The notes: a model not told the origin generated them from the sequence alone. Positions 24,615 to 33,292 are shown, numbered from the stretch's first letter. The stretch: 44,751 bases of DNA from Minisyncoccota bacterium (GCA_030054195.1 JASGCJ010000009.1:1-44751); one strand, 5' to 3'. Program-made: numbers and translations.

Positions 24615-24977
24615 ATGCTCATCACCCTTCGCCGGAAGTTCGATTTTGAGGCCGCGCAACACCTTCCCTCCTTTCCCGAGGGTCATAAGTGTCGCCAGCT
24701 TCACGGTCACAGCTTTTCACTGGAAGTGTGTGTTTCGGGTGTAGCCGATCCAAAATCAGGCCTTCTTTACGACCACGCAAAAATTGCCGAAGCGGTCCGC
24801 CCAATCCTTGAAAAGCTCGATCACTCGTGTCTCAACGATATGGCAGGGCTAGAAAACCCAACTTTAGAGATCATGTGCCAATGGTTTTGGAAAAAACTAA
24901 CCCCGCTTCTCCCGGGTCTTTCCGAAATCACTTTGCACGAAACCCCACGCGCCTCTTGCACCTTGAGGTCCAACTAA
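24615..24977 (+). CDS. queD: 6-carboxy-tetrahydropterin synthase (QueD/PTPS family)
   Basis: 120 residues, full length. Zinc ligands are H16 in FEAAQHLPSF, and H30 and H32 in CRQLHGHSF, with the catalytic Cys four residues before the first of these. The aspartate-His pair KLDHSCLND and the acidic HETPRASC segment, equivalent to the pterin-anchoring Glu, follow. QueD converts dihydroneopterin triphosphate to 6-carboxytetrahydropterin in queuosine synthesis. Other queuosine genes (queC, queE, queF) are not nearby, so a PTPS or folate role is possible. The start is 9 nt after the acyltransferase stop and purU begins 1 nt after its stop. Confidence 0.88.
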   Translation: MLITLRRKFDFEAAQHLPSFPEGHKCRQLHGHSFSLEVCVSGVADPKSGLLYDHAKIAEAVRPILEKLDHSCLNDMAGLENPTLEIMCQWFWKKLTPLLPGLSEITLHETPRASCTLRSN

Positions 24978-24978
24978 A

Positions 24979-25833
24979 ATGCCCAGCCGCTCCTTTGTCA
25001 CAATCGGGTTAGTCGGACCAGATCGTTCGGGTGCGATTGCCGCGGTGACTCAACAGCTGTTCCGAATGGGCGCCAATATCGAATCCCTCGAGGAACAGGT
25101 CGCTCGAGGCAAATTCCGCATGACTCTTCTCGCTTCGTGGCCCGGCTCAAAACTTGAGGGGCAAAAGATCCGCGCCCAACTCCTCTCTCTCGCACAACAA
25201 CTTCGCATGAAGCTCACTCTTCGCCTTTCCGATGCGACAAGAACCCGCAAGCGCCTTGCCATCCTCGTGTCCAAAGAGATGCATGCAGCTGAGGCTATCC
25301 TCCGTGCGTGGAAATCTCGCGGCCTTTCTGCCGAACCTGTTCTCCTCGCAGGAAATCATCCCCAACTTCGATCCCTCGCCCGTCGCTTTCGCCTTCCCTT
25401 CGCCTTTATCGATTATCGGGATCGGCCACGGGCTGAGGCCGTTCTCCAATCCCACCTAGAAAAAGCTGAAGTCGACCTCGTCGTGCTGGCTCGCTTTATG
25501 AAGATTCTCTCCCCTGATTTTGTTTGGCACTGGAAAAACAGAATTCTGAACATTCACCCCTCCCTCTTGCCCGCCTTCCCGGGAGCATCTGCCTACCGCC
25601 AAGCCTACGACAAAGGAGTCAAGATTGTAGGTGTGACCGCGCACTTTGTGACTCCCGATTTAGATCAAGGGCCCATTCTCTGCCAAGACGTCCTGCGTCT
25701 CCGCCCCAATGAGCCACTCGCAAGCATCATCTCCCGAGGACAGAAACTTGAGGCCACGTGCCTCCTACGTGCACTGAAACTCTGCCTAAGCCGCCAACTC
25801 GACATCCACTGGGGTCGAGTTCATGGCGTTTAA
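24979..25833 (+). CDS. purU: Formyltetrahydrofolate deformylase
   Basis: 284 residues, matching the usual 280. An N-terminal ACT domain (about 5-85; IGLVGPDRSGAIAAVTQQL) is joined to a formyl-transferase domain (about 90-284). The catalytic N-H-D triad is visible: N in RILNIHPSLLPAFPG with its His two residues on, and GVTAHFVTPDLDQGPI with the key Asp. The enzyme hydrolyses 10-formyl-THF to formate and THF, balancing one-carbon units for purine synthesis. It ends the six-gene operon. The last 18 nt are imperfectly repeated 81 bp downstream. Confidence 0.93.
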   Translation: MPSRSFVTIGLVGPDRSGAIAAVTQQLFRMGANIESLEEQVARGKFRMTLLASWPGSKLEGQKIRAQLLSLAQQLRMKLTLRLSDATRTRKRLAILVSKEMHAAEAILRAWKSRGLSAEPVLLAGNHPQLRSLARRFRLPFAFIDYRDRPRAEAVLQSHLEKAEVDLVVLARFMKILSPDFVWHWKNRILNIHPSLLPAFPGASAYRQAYDKGVKIVGVTAHFVTPDLDQGPILCQDVLRLRPNEPLASIISRGQKLEATCLLRALKLCLSRQLDIHWGRVHGV

Positions 25834-25914
25834 CAGATCGTTTTTTCTTTCCTGCTCCCGCCCTTCGTAGTTCCGTAACTGCGAAACGAAGTAGGGCGAG
25901 TTCGCGGCGTTTAA
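25816..25914. repeat. Imperfect direct repeats flanking a hairpin between convergent genes
   Basis: CGAGTTCATGGCGTTTAA (25816-25833, the end and stop of purU) recurs as CGAGTTCGCGGCGTTTAA (25897-25914), 16 of 18 identical. The second copy supplies the TTA that is the stop of the convergent gene at 25911. A hairpin-forming segment lies between the copies. The layout resembles a small mobile intergenic element with flanking duplication, or slippage of a gene end. Confidence 0.5.
25859..25898. terminator. Imperfect hairpin between purU and the convergent secreted-protein gene
   Basis: CGCCCT (25859-25864) pairs with AGGGCG (25893-25898), and TCGT (25865-25868) with ACGA (25886-25889), with a 3-nt bulge. 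A T run (25840-25848) lies before the hairpin, not after, on the plus strand. It could stop both convergent transcripts, or be part of a small intergenic repeat family. Confidence 0.4.
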
Positions 25915-26411
25915 GGCTTCGTCTCGTCTTTTGCTTCTGTTTCGGTCGCAGGGCCTTCCCCCACCGGCACCTCAGCTGGGCTTCCGACTTTGGGTGCTGA
26001 CTCCGCATTTACTTTCACAAACTTCACAGGCCCTTTTCTTCCTAAACTGTTTTTCCAAGTTCCCTCCAAACTTTTTGCATCACTCGAAATCTGAAGATCC
26101 AACTCCACCTTCGGATCAAACCCTGGCTTAGGAAGTTGAGTATAGGTTAACGGCAATTTCACCCGCGCCCCTTCAATCTTTCCCTTCCCATGCCACACCC
26201 CCGACCCACCATCCGCCCACACTCCATACCCCGCAACATGCAAAAAAGGTCCCTCCTGAGAAACAATAACCGTCGATTGCGATATTCCGATCGCCGTATT
26301 TTTCCAAAGTCCCGCTAGATTCGCCTCTGCGGCCCAACCGAAACCCCACGTCCATCCAATAAGAGTAACGCAGACTAAAGTTTTTTTCATCAACCCGAAT
26401 CTGCTCCTCAT
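25911..26411 (-). CDS. Secreted beta-rich protein, unknown function
   Basis: 166 residues. The ATG at 26411 overlaps the stop of the kinase-MurQ gene (ATGA), indicating translational coupling; an internal ATG at 26390 would also give a signal peptide (KKTLVCVTLIGWTWGFGWA). The mature part is rich in Gly, Trp and beta-branched residues, with two similar LAGLWKN and LEGTWKN motifs bracketing the core, reminiscent of a lipocalin-like or small barrel repeat. The tail is Ala/Glu/Pro/Thr-rich and low complexity. No family recognised. The coupling hints at a periplasmic role related to cell-wall recycling, but that is inference. Confidence 0.65.
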   Translation of the reverse strand: MRSRFGLMKKTLVCVTLIGWTWGFGWAAEANLAGLWKNTAIGISQSTVIVSQEGPFLHVAGYGVWADGGSGVWHGKGKIEGARVKLPLTYTQLPKPGFDPKVELDLQISSDAKSLEGTWKNSLGRKGPVKFVKVNAESAPKVGSPAEVPVGEGPATETEAKDETKP

Positions 26412-28207
26412 CTTTTTCTCGGCAAGCGAGAAACCTTGTTTAATCGCTCTACGGCGACAGTGACTTTTCCACCTGAAAGATGAAGAGCTTTTCTTGCCTC
26501 TTCCACGCCTGTTTGAGTCAGAGCGCGCACCAGCTGAATGGCTCGTGCGTGTAACTTCTCGTTCGACGGAACCACATTCACCATAAGATTATCAAACACT
26601 CGACCCAGGCGAATCATGGCTACCGAGCTGAGAATATTGCACACCATCTTCGTTACCGTCCCAGCCTTCAACCGTGTTGACCCCGCAATTAATTCTGGCC
26701 CCACATCCAACCGAACCACCGCTTGGGGCCTAACCCCTCCCTTTACAGGACTCCAATTCGGATGAGCCGTAACAAGCACCGTTGCAGCTCCCAACCGACA
26801 CCCCTCCCGAAGCGCCCCATGCACAAACGGGGTCCTTCCACTCGCCGTCAATCCAACCAAAACATCCCGTTTCCCAACCCTCCTCTCACAAACCGACCGC
26901 CTCCCCGCCTCCGCATCATCCTCCGCTCCCTCCTGAGCTCGAAAGATCGCCTCAGGCCCACCCGCCAAAATTGCCTGCACCTGCTCGGGTGGAGCATGAA
27001 ATGTCGGAGGCATCTCACTCGCATCTAACACACCCAGCCGACCACTGGTTCCCGCGCCTACATAAAAAAGCCTTCCTCCTCGCTGTAACGCCCGAGAGAC
27101 AATTTCAGCTGCTTTCTGGATCTCCCCACTTGCCTTGCGTAGGCCTCGCACAGTAAAGGCCTCCTCCTCCACAAATAGCCGAACCAGCTGATGCACAGAT
27201 TTGTTATGTAATCCCCGGGACCGAGGATTCGTTCGCTCCGTCGGCAACGTCTCAACAGAAACCAGTGGCCTTTCCGCATCAATCTTCTCGCCTACACGCA
27301 AGCTGGAGCCTGCAACCATTCGTGCTGCCCCTACCTCACCTGGAATTTTTAAAACGGAAATCTCTGTACCAGAGAAAATCCCACGCAAGGCACGTACGAA
27401 CGATTGCCGATAAAATCCGTTTTGAAAAAGCCCTCCCGTCAAAGCCCAGCGCGGTCGCCTTACACCCACCCTTTTTGCCAACTCCCCCGCCATCTCCGCT
27501 AGCTCCAAGGCACTCGCTCGTACGACACGGCACGCCAGCGGGTCCCTCCTCTCGGCCGCCCTCAAAATTCCAGGCGCAAATCCCGCCAGCCACTCCTTTC
27601 CATGAGCCCGATAAACCTCCCGCACCAAGTGATCTAAATCCCCGGCTCCGCTGTGCGCCATCAAAGTCGCCGCAAGAGCAGGAGCTTTTCCTTCACGATC
27701 CCGTTCCCGCAGTACCGCCCGAATCGCCCGTTGAGCCAAATCATACCCACTGCCCGCATCTCCCAAAATATGCCCGTGCCCCCCCGCACTATATTTTCTC
27801 CCCTTTACCCTCCCCACAACATTGCTACCCGTTCCCGCAATCACCAAAAATCCGTCCTCCACTCCCCAAGCCGCACCAAGCGCCGAGTCCGTATCCTGTC
27901 CAACGACCACCTTTGTCACCCTAGGCCACACCTGACGCAAAACTCCTCGCGCCATATCCATCTCTTTCTTGCCCCTCGCCCCAGCAAAACCCGCACCAAT
28001 CGCCTGGGGCGACATCGGGACCTTGCCCGCAATCTCCGTCACCACCTTCCTCAACCCCTCTCTCCCCACGAGCATCAAATTTGATCCCCCTACAGTTCCT
28101 CCCGCCAAACGCCGCCCGCCCTGACCCAGCAGGATCCAGGACGTTTTCGTCCCTCCACCCTCAATCCCTAAAAGGGGAACCAATTCTTTCGCGTTGCTCT
28201 GCTTCAC
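26408..28207 (-). CDS. Fused BadF-type amino-sugar kinase and MurQ N-acetylmuramic acid 6-phosphate etherase
   Basis: 599 residues from a GTG at 28207, two enzymes in one frame. Residues about 10-305 are a BadF/BcrA ASKHA sugar kinase of the GlcNAc/MurNAc kinase type: LLGIEGGGTKTSW (phosphate 1), GQDTDSALGAAW, VIAGTGSNVVGR (phosphate 2), GDAGSGYDLAQRA and WALTGGLFQN. Residues about 318-599 are MurQ: LPTERTNPRSRGLH, FYVGAGTSGRLGVLDASEMPPTF with E398, AEDDAEAG with E429 (31 residues apart, as in E. coli E83/E114), GLTASGRTPFV and AGSTRLKAGT. The pair would turn MurNAc into MurNAc-6P and then into GlcNAc-6P plus lactate. Fusing the steps channels the intermediate. A VanZ-like gene is divergent, with 23 bp between the starts. 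Confidence 0.93.
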   Translation of the reverse strand: MKQSNAKELVPLLGIEGGGTKTSWILLGQGGRRLAGGTVGGSNLMLVGREGLRKVVTEIAGKVPMSPQAIGAGFAGARGKKEMDMARGVLRQVWPRVTKVVVGQDTDSALGAAWGVEDGFLVIAGTGSNVVGRVKGRKYSAGGHGHILGDAGSGYDLAQRAIRAVLRERDREGKAPALAATLMAHSGAGDLDHLVREVYRAHGKEWLAGFAPGILRAAERRDPLACRVVRASALELAEMAGELAKRVGVRRPRWALTGGLFQNGFYRQSFVRALRGIFSGTEISVLKIPGEVGAARMVAGSSLRVGEKIDAERPLVSVETLPTERTNPRSRGLHNKSVHQLVRLFVEEEAFTVRGLRKASGEIQKAAEIVSRALQRGGRLFYVGAGTSGRLGVLDASEMPPTFHAPPEQVQAILAGGPEAIFRAQEGAEDDAEAGRRSVCERRVGKRDVLVGLTASGRTPFVHGALREGCRLGAATVLVTAHPNWSPVKGGVRPQAVVRLDVGPELIAGSTRLKAGTVTKMVCNILSSVAMIRLGRVFDNLMVNVVPSNEKLHARAIQLVRALTQTGVEEARKALHLSGGKVTVAVERLNKVSRLPRKR

Positions 28208-28230
28208 TCTACCCCCAAAATGCCCTTGTT

Positions 28231-28572
28231 ATGGAAAAGCCGCCATGGAAAAACTTTCTCCCCTGCGCCGCCTTCTACGCCTTGATACTGAGTGTCTCCG
28301 CCCTCCCCGCAACCCGTATTCAAAAGATCGACTCCTTCGTCCATCTCCCCAATGACAAAGTTGTGCATCTTGGCGTCTACACTGTCTTCGGGTTTCTCCT
28401 CGGGGCCCTTCCTTACCCCTCCGTCGCATTGGGCATGACAGGATCCCTCCTAGGAGCCCTCGATGAACAGAGCCAACGCCTCGCCCCTGGTCGTGAAGTC
28501 TCCTTTCGTGACTGGATTGCCGATGTTCTCGGCATCTCCCTAGGCCTCGCCCTGCGACGCCGCCGCCGGTGA
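28231..28572 (+). CDS. VanZ-like family membrane protein
   Basis: 113 residues from ATG 28231, 23 bp from the divergent kinase-MurQ start; the frame is open upstream but overlaps that gene. It has four hydrophobic segments and the VanZ signature: PNDKVVHLGVYTVFGFLLG, GALDEQSQRLAPGREVSFRD (the conserved DE...Q and R...D) and WIADVLGISLGL. The family includes VanZ, which gives teicoplanin tolerance, and many proteins of unknown role in envelope phosphorylation or lipid chemistry. The stop overlaps the ligA GTG by 4 bp. Confidence 0.85.
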   Translation: MEKPPWKNFLPCAAFYALILSVSALPATRIQKIDSFVHLPNDKVVHLGVYTVFGFLLGALPYPSVALGMTGSLLGALDEQSQRLAPGREVSFRDWIADVLGISLGLALRRRRR

Positions 28573-30572
28573 GCAACTCCCCCGCCCAACGCTACGCACG
28601 CCTTCTTCAAGAAGTCCGCCGGCACGACCACCTCTACTACGTTCAAGCCCAACCCGAAATCTCAGATGCCGCCTACGATCGCCTCTACCGCGAACTGGTC
28701 GATCTCGAAACCGCGCACCCCAAACTGGCTGACGAAAACTCTCCCACCCGCAAGGTCGGGGGCACCCCGCTGGACTCCTTTCGCACCGTCGCACACGCGT
28801 TGCGGATGCAAAGCCTCAGCAACACCTACAGCGAGCAGGAGCTGACAGAATTTCTCGATCGTGTTGAAAAAAACCTTCACGGCCAAGCGGCTGAGTTTGC
28901 CATCGAACCCAAAGTGGACGGCCTGGCCGTAAGCATTCGTTACGAAAACGGCCTCCTCACTCTTGGTCTGACCCGGGGTGACGGGGAAAAAGGCGACGAT
29001 ATCACCGAAAATCTCAAAACCATTCGCAATCTACCCCTCTCTGTTCCCGATCTGCCGCCCCGCATCGAATTTCGTGGTGAAGTTTATCTTCCCGAACCCG
29101 CCTTCGCCGCCCTCAACCAAACCCGCGCAAAAAAAGGTGAGCCCCTTTTTGCGAACCCAAGAAACGCCGCCGCAGGGACCCTCAAACTGCTCGACTCCCG
29201 CGAGGTGGCGAAACGCCCCCTTGCCATCGTTTTGTACGGCCTAGGGGAATCGGTCGGTCTCTCTCTCAAAACCCAAAGCGAACTCCATCAGCAAATTCTT
29301 TCTTGGGGACTGCCGGGACACTCCTGGTTTCGCCACGTTCATAAACCTGCCGATGTCCTGACGGCAGTTCGCGAACTCGACCAAGCCCGCACAAAGTTTT
29401 CCTTCGCGACCGATGGAGCAGTCATCAAAGTCAACCGCTTCGACCAGCAAAAAGTCTTGGGCCAGACCGACAAAGCCCCTCGCTGGGCTATCGCCTACAA
29501 ATATGCACCTGACCAATCCGAAACTCGTCTTCTCTCTGTCACCTTCCAGGTAGGGCGTACTGGCGTGATTACCCCCGTTGCCGAACTCGACCCCGTTCTA
29601 CTGAGCGGCTCAACCGTTTCCCGCGCCACCCTTCACAACTTTGAGGAAATCGCCCGCAAAGATATACGCGTAGGGGATCTTGTCCGCGTCGAAAAAGCAG
29701 GAGAGGTCATTCCCGCCGTAATCTCCGTCAATCTCGACAAGCGCCCACCCCAATCCAAACCCATCTGTGTGCCCCGCCAGTGCCCTGTGTGCGAGGGCCC
29801 CTTGGTGAAAGAAGACGTTTTTCTTCGTTGCACCTCTCGCGACTGCATCGGTCAGCTCAAACGTCGTCTTCAACACTTTGCCCACCGCGGCGCGATGGAT
29901 ATCGAAGGCTTAGGAGAGGTCATGGCCGCACAACTTGTGGACGCCGGCCTCATCCTCCACTTGGATCAGATTTACGATCTCACGCAGGAAAAACTGTCCG
30001 CCTTAGACCGCATGGGCGACAAATCGGCCGCAAACCTTCTCGCAGGAATCGATGCCAGTCGCCGTCGCACCCTAGGGCGCCTCATCTTTGCCCTCGGAAT
30101 CCCCCAAGTCGGCGCAGTTCTCTCCGAGACTCTGGCCCGCCACTTCGGATCCCTTTCGGCACTCACCAAAGCCAAAGTGGCCGATCTGACCCAAGTCAAA
30201 GATGTGGGAGAAAAAGTGGCCGAAGAGATTGTCGCCTTCTTCCAAGAAAGCGCATCCCGCCGACTTCTCGATGCCCTCAAAAAGGCCGGGCTTAACTTTG
30301 AGGCTTTGCCCGAAGAGTTGGCCGTCCGCGGTGGCGTGTTCTCGGGAAAGAAGTTCGTAATCACAGGAACACTCACGCAGCCGCGAGAGGACTTTATTCG
30401 ACGAATTCAGTCCCAAGGAGGCTCCGTTGCTGGCTCCGTCAGCGCAAAAACAGATTTCGTTTTGGCGGGGGAAGAAGCCGGATCCAAATTGGAAAAGGCA
30501 CGCTCTCTTGGGGTCCGAGTTATTTCAGAAAAAGAGTTTGAAAAGCTTGTCGGCCAGAAAACGGGAGAGTGA
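28569..30572 (+). CDS. ligA: NAD-dependent DNA ligase
   Basis: 667 residues, full length, from a GTG overlapping the VanZ stop (GTGA). Domains in order: Ia (about 5-60; YYVQAQPEISDAAYD), adenylation (about 70-315) with the nucleotide-accepting lysine K115 in EPKVDGLAVS, OB (about 320-400), the four-Cys zinc finger (CPVCEGPLVKEDVFLRCTSRDC), helix-hairpin-helix repeats (about 440-580; GIPQVGAVLSE, VKDVGEKVAEEIV) and a C-terminal BRCT (about 590-667; FSGKKFVITGTL). It seals nicks in replication and repair. All domains look intact. LysM and GYF_2 genes follow on the same strand. Confidence 0.97.
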   Translation: MSNSPAQRYARLLQEVRRHDHLYYVQAQPEISDAAYDRLYRELVDLETAHPKLADENSPTRKVGGTPLDSFRTVAHALRMQSLSNTYSEQELTEFLDRVEKNLHGQAAEFAIEPKVDGLAVSIRYENGLLTLGLTRGDGEKGDDITENLKTIRNLPLSVPDLPPRIEFRGEVYLPEPAFAALNQTRAKKGEPLFANPRNAAAGTLKLLDSREVAKRPLAIVLYGLGESVGLSLKTQSELHQQILSWGLPGHSWFRHVHKPADVLTAVRELDQARTKFSFATDGAVIKVNRFDQQKVLGQTDKAPRWAIAYKYAPDQSETRLLSVTFQVGRTGVITPVAELDPVLLSGSTVSRATLHNFEEIARKDIRVGDLVRVEKAGEVIPAVISVNLDKRPPQSKPICVPRQCPVCEGPLVKEDVFLRCTSRDCIGQLKRRLQHFAHRGAMDIEGLGEVMAAQLVDAGLILHLDQIYDLTQEKLSALDRMGDKSAANLLAGIDASRRRTLGRLIFALGIPQVGAVLSETLARHFGSLSALTKAKVADLTQVKDVGEKVAEEIVAFFQESASRRLLDALKKAGLNFEALPEELAVRGGVFSGKKFVITGTLTQPREDFIRRIQSQGGSVAGSVSAKTDFVLAGEEAGSKLEKARSLGVRVISEKEFEKLVGQKTGE

Positions 30573-30581
30573 TATATATCT

Positions 30582-31127
30582 ATGCAATCCTCTCTTCTCA
30601 TAACCCTCCTGTTCGTTTTGGGTTCTCCCTCACTCTCGCTCGCTCAATCCAATCCTGCCGCGGCAGAAGATGCCGAGATGGAGCGGAGAAAGATTCTTAA
30701 AGCGGCTGATCAAGTGGATCGGGTCGACCAACAGGTGGATCAGATTCAAAGCCGTGTCTCCACCCTCGAACAATTGATCACAGAACTTCGCCAACAATCC
30801 CAATCCCTGAAAGAAAGCCTCGCCAATGCAGCGGCAAAATCATCCGAGGAACGCACCGCCCTGCTGGATGAGGTCTCCAAAATGCTTGCGGAGCGAAAAG
30901 AGCGCGAAAAATCCAAGCCTGTCGAAAAGCCTGCCACCCAAAAAGTGGCCGAGAAAGAGGGTTATGAACACGTCGTCGCAAAGGGGGACACGCTTAGCTC
31001 CATAGCCCAAGCTTATAACGCGGAGTACCAGCTAAAACTTACCGCTGAATCGATCCGTCAAGCCAACCAGCTCGCCAAGGGAGCCCCACTCAAAATCGGG
31101 CAAAAGATTCTCGTGCCCTCGAAATAA
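30582..31127 (+). CDS. Exported coiled-coil LysM protein
   Basis: 181 residues. A signal peptide (MQSSLLITLLFVLGSPSLSLAQ) leads into a long coiled coil (about 30-110) with clear heptads (VDQIQSRVSTLEQLITELR), a Lys/Pro/Glu linker, and a C-terminal LysM domain (about 130-178; HVVAKGDTLSSIAQAYNAEY, ending IGQKILVPSK). The LysM carries the usual GDTLSSIA. It probably binds peptidoglycan in the periplasm and uses the coiled coil to oligomerise. ATG 30582 follows a 10-nt palindrome, GATATATATC (30571-30580), that overlaps the ligA stop. The GYF_2-like gene follows 6 nt downstream. Confidence 0.85.
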   Translation: MQSSLLITLLFVLGSPSLSLAQSNPAAAEDAEMERRKILKAADQVDRVDQQVDQIQSRVSTLEQLITELRQQSQSLKESLANAAAKSSEERTALLDEVSKMLAERKEREKSKPVEKPATQKVAEKEGYEHVVAKGDTLSSIAQAYNAEYQLKLTAESIRQANQLAKGAPLKIGQKILVPSK

Positions 31128-31133
31128 GACTTC

Positions 31134-31679
31134 ATGAGCGCTCTCGCATCCATGTACAAGCTTCAGAAAGTCCAAACGGGCAGAATTCTGGGCCCGATGG
31201 ATCTGGATCACCTAAAAGCTCTCGCAAACCAGTCTCTCATTGCCCCAGACGATCTTGTTCAAATCGACGAGGGGCCTTGGATTAAAGCTCCAGAAGTCGC
31301 GGGTCTCGAGATGCTCTGGTGGGTCGAGCCTTTGGATGGTCCTCGGTACGGTCCCACTACAGCAGGCACAATCGCAGAGTTTCTTCAGAGTGGCCAACTC
31401 GGGGGCTCCGAACTCGTCACTCACGTTCGCAACAAGGAAACCTATACGGCATCCGAATTTATTGAAGAAATGCGCCGTCGCCGCGCGGCTCGTCTCAAAA
31501 GTAGAACGATCAAACTTGAGGAAGCCCCGGAAACAACTCCATCCTTCGAGTCCAGCCCCGCTTTTGATTCCGCGCTGCGTCTCAGAATAAAGCAGCTGGA
31601 GACCGATCTAGCCAAAGCACGCGAACAGCTCGACGCCCAAGCCCACGAACTGGCCCGTCTCCGCGCCTCCCTCTCCTAA
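31134..31679 (+). CDS. GYF_2-like domain protein with C-terminal coiled coil
   Basis: 181 residues; an ATG at 31155 would shorten it by seven residues. Two GYF_2-type units are visible: residues about 8-55 (YKLQKVQTGRILGPMDLDHL, then LIAPDDLVQIDEGPWIKAPEV) and 62-110 (WWVEPLDGPRYGPTTAGTIAEFLQSGQL, then THVRNKETYTASEF). Each has the G-R-x-GP turn and a downstream hydrophilic strand. The C-terminal about 40 residues form a coiled coil (RLRIKQLETDLAKAREQL). GYF_2 domains are protein-interaction modules; the partner is unknown. It is the last gene of the ligA operon; ilvN has its own promoter after it. Confidence 0.75.
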   Translation: MSALASMYKLQKVQTGRILGPMDLDHLKALANQSLIAPDDLVQIDEGPWIKAPEVAGLEMLWWVEPLDGPRYGPTTAGTIAEFLQSGQLGGSELVTHVRNKETYTASEFIEEMRRRRAARLKSRTIKLEEAPETTPSFESSPAFDSALRLRIKQLETDLAKAREQLDAQAHELARLRASLS

Positions 31680-31698
31680 AGTCCTCCCACCCTTCCGC

Positions 31699-31743
31699 TT
31701 GACCCACCCGCGTCCTCGTCGCTACTTTTTGATGTTCAACATC
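31699..31743 (+). promoter_or_regulatory. Promoter and palindrome upstream of ilvN
   Basis: TTGACC (31699-31704), an 18-nt spacer and TACTTT (31723-31728) make a plausible promoter. Immediately downstream, GATGTTCAACATC (31731-31743) is a perfect 6+1+6 palindrome spanning the expected start point, then a T-rich stretch leads to the ilvN ATG at 31754. The palindrome is well placed for a repressor. There is no leader peptide with leucine or valine codons, so classical attenuation is not supported. Confidence 0.5.
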
Positions 31744-31753
31744 TTCTTTTTTT

Positions 31754-32227
31754 ATGCGCCACACTATCTCTGTCGTAGTCCAGAACCGCTTCGGTGTTCT
31801 CACCCGAATCGCAGGCCTGTTTAGCGGCCGCGGCTTCAATATCGACACGCTGAACGTCGGCCCCACCCAAAACGACAAAATCTCACGCATGACACTCGTC
31901 GTTGTCGGCAACGACCAGGTCCTTGAACAAGTGGTCAAACAGCTGAATAAGCTGGTCGATGTTCTCGAAGTTCACGACTTCAAGGATGGCGATGTCATCG
32001 ATCGAGAACTGATCCTCCTTCGGGTCAAAGCCACCTCATCCACTCGTCCTGAGGTCATGCAGATCTGCGATATCTTCCGTGCCAAGATTGTCGACGTCCA
32101 ATCCAGTAGCCTCTCGATCGAGGTGACAGGGGACGAAAGTAAAATTGATAAGTTTCTACAACTCATGAAACCCTTCGGCGTGCTGGAGCTCAGCCGAACA
32201 GGTCGTATTGCCCTACCCCGCCGCTGA
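31754..32227 (+). CDS. ilvN: Acetolactate synthase small (regulatory) subunit
   Basis: 157 residues. The N-terminal ACT domain is HTISVVVQNRFGVLTRIAGLFSGRGFNIDTLNVG, which binds valine for feedback inhibition, and the C-terminal half (about 80-157) is the IlvN_C domain (ELILLRVKAT, RAKIVDVQSSSLSIEV, MKPFGVLELSRTG). It partners the catalytic IlvB to condense pyruvate into acetolactate. IlvB is not in this window, unlike the common ilvBNC arrangement. ilvC starts 39 nt later with GGAG at a good distance. Confidence 0.95.
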   Translation: MRHTISVVVQNRFGVLTRIAGLFSGRGFNIDTLNVGPTQNDKISRMTLVVVGNDQVLEQVVKQLNKLVDVLEVHDFKDGDVIDRELILLRVKATSSTRPEVMQICDIFRAKIVDVQSSSLSIEVTGDESKIDKFLQLMKPFGVLELSRTGRIALPRR

Positions 32228-32266
32228 TCTTACCCCTCAACAAAACCCTAAACTGGAGAAACACCT

Positions 32267-33292
32267 ATGCCCGCCCGCATCTACACCGACCGTGACGCCA
32301 ACCTGACCCCACTAAAAAAACGCCGTGTGGCTGTCATCGGCTTCGGCTCCCAAGGCCACGCCCATGCCCTCAACCTCAAAAATAGTGGCATTAAAGTCAC
32401 CATCGGTCTTTACAAAGGCAGCAAATCCATCGCTGTCGCAAAAAAACACGGCTTTAAAGTTCTTCCGACTGCCGAGGCGGTTCGTTCTGCGGACGTCATC
32501 TTTGTGGCTGTCCCGGACCTCAAGATTCCGTCCGTCTACGAGAAAGATATCGCCCCTAACCTTCGCAAGGGTCAATGCCTCCTCTTCAGCCACGGCTTTG
32601 CCATTCACTATAAAACAGTCAAACCCCCCAAGAACGTGGACGTCATCCTCGTTGCTCCGAAAGGCCCTGGCCACATCGTGCGTCGTCAATATCAGGAAGG
32701 TCGCGGGGTCCCGGCCCTCTTTGCAGTCCAACAAAACCCCTCCGGCCAAGCACGGGCGATCGCCATGGCATGGGCACGCGGGATCGGGGCCACACGCGCA
32801 GGCCTTCTGCAAACCACCTTCAAAGAAGAGACCGAGACCGACCTCTTCGGCGAACAAGCCGTTCTTTGCGGGGGCACTTCCGCCCTCATCCAGGCGGGCT
32901 TCGAGGTTCTTCTCAAAGCAGGCTATCAACCCGAAGTTGCTTACTTTGAGGTTCTACATGAGTTGAAGCTAATCGTGGATCTGATCAACGAATCCGGAAT
33001 TGCAGGCATGCGTTTCTCGATTTCGGAAACCGCCAAGTACGGTGATGTCACACGCGGCCCGCGCGTGGTGGATGGTCGCACGAAAAAAGCCATGGAATCC
33101 GTTCTACGGGAAATTCGCGACGGAACCTTCGCCAAAGAGTGGATTCGCGAAAGCCGCACTGGAATGAAGCGGTATCACGCTCTACTCAAAAAAGGCGAAA
33201 AACACCCCATCGAAAAAACAGGGGCTCGTCTTCGTGGCCTGATGCCTTGGATTCGCCGCAGGAATCTCAAAGGCGCCCAAGCCGCTTACTAG
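32267..33292 (+). CDS. ilvC: Ketol-acid reductoisomerase
   Basis: 341 residues, class I length. The NADPH-binding loop is [20 protein letters not shown], followed by a GLYKGSKS cofactor loop. [28 protein letters not shown], the metal/catalytic region [28 protein letters not shown] and [11 protein letters not shown] cover the magnesium-binding Asp/Glu residues. The enzyme rearranges and reduces acetolactate (or acetohydroxybutyrate) to dihydroxyacids. GGAG eight nt upstream supports the start. It follows ilvN, and leuA comes 88 nt later, with a GGCAG-C-CTGCC palindrome (33308-33318) in the gap. Confidence 0.97.
   Translation: MPARIYTDRDANLTPLKKRRVAVIGFGSQGHAHALNLKNSGIKVTIGLYKGSKSIAVAKKHGFKVLPTAEAVRSADVIFVAVPDLKIPSVYEKDIAPNLRKGQCLLFSHGFAIHYKTVKPPKNVDVILVAPKGPGHIVRRQYQEGRGVPALFAVQQNPSGQARAIAMAWARGIGATRAGLLQTTFKEETETDLFGEQAVLCGGTSALIQAGFEVLLKAGYQPEVAYFEVLHELKLIVDLINESGIAGMRFSISETAKYGDVTRGPRVVDGRTKKAMESVLREIRDGTFAKEWIRESRTGMKRYHALLKKGEKHPIEKTGARLRGLMPWIRRRNLKGAQAAY

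Noticed and set aside
27265-28084. Plus-strand open frames inside the kinase-MurQ gene
   Set aside because: Proline/serine-rich shadows of a high-GC gene; the minus-strand product is unmistakable.
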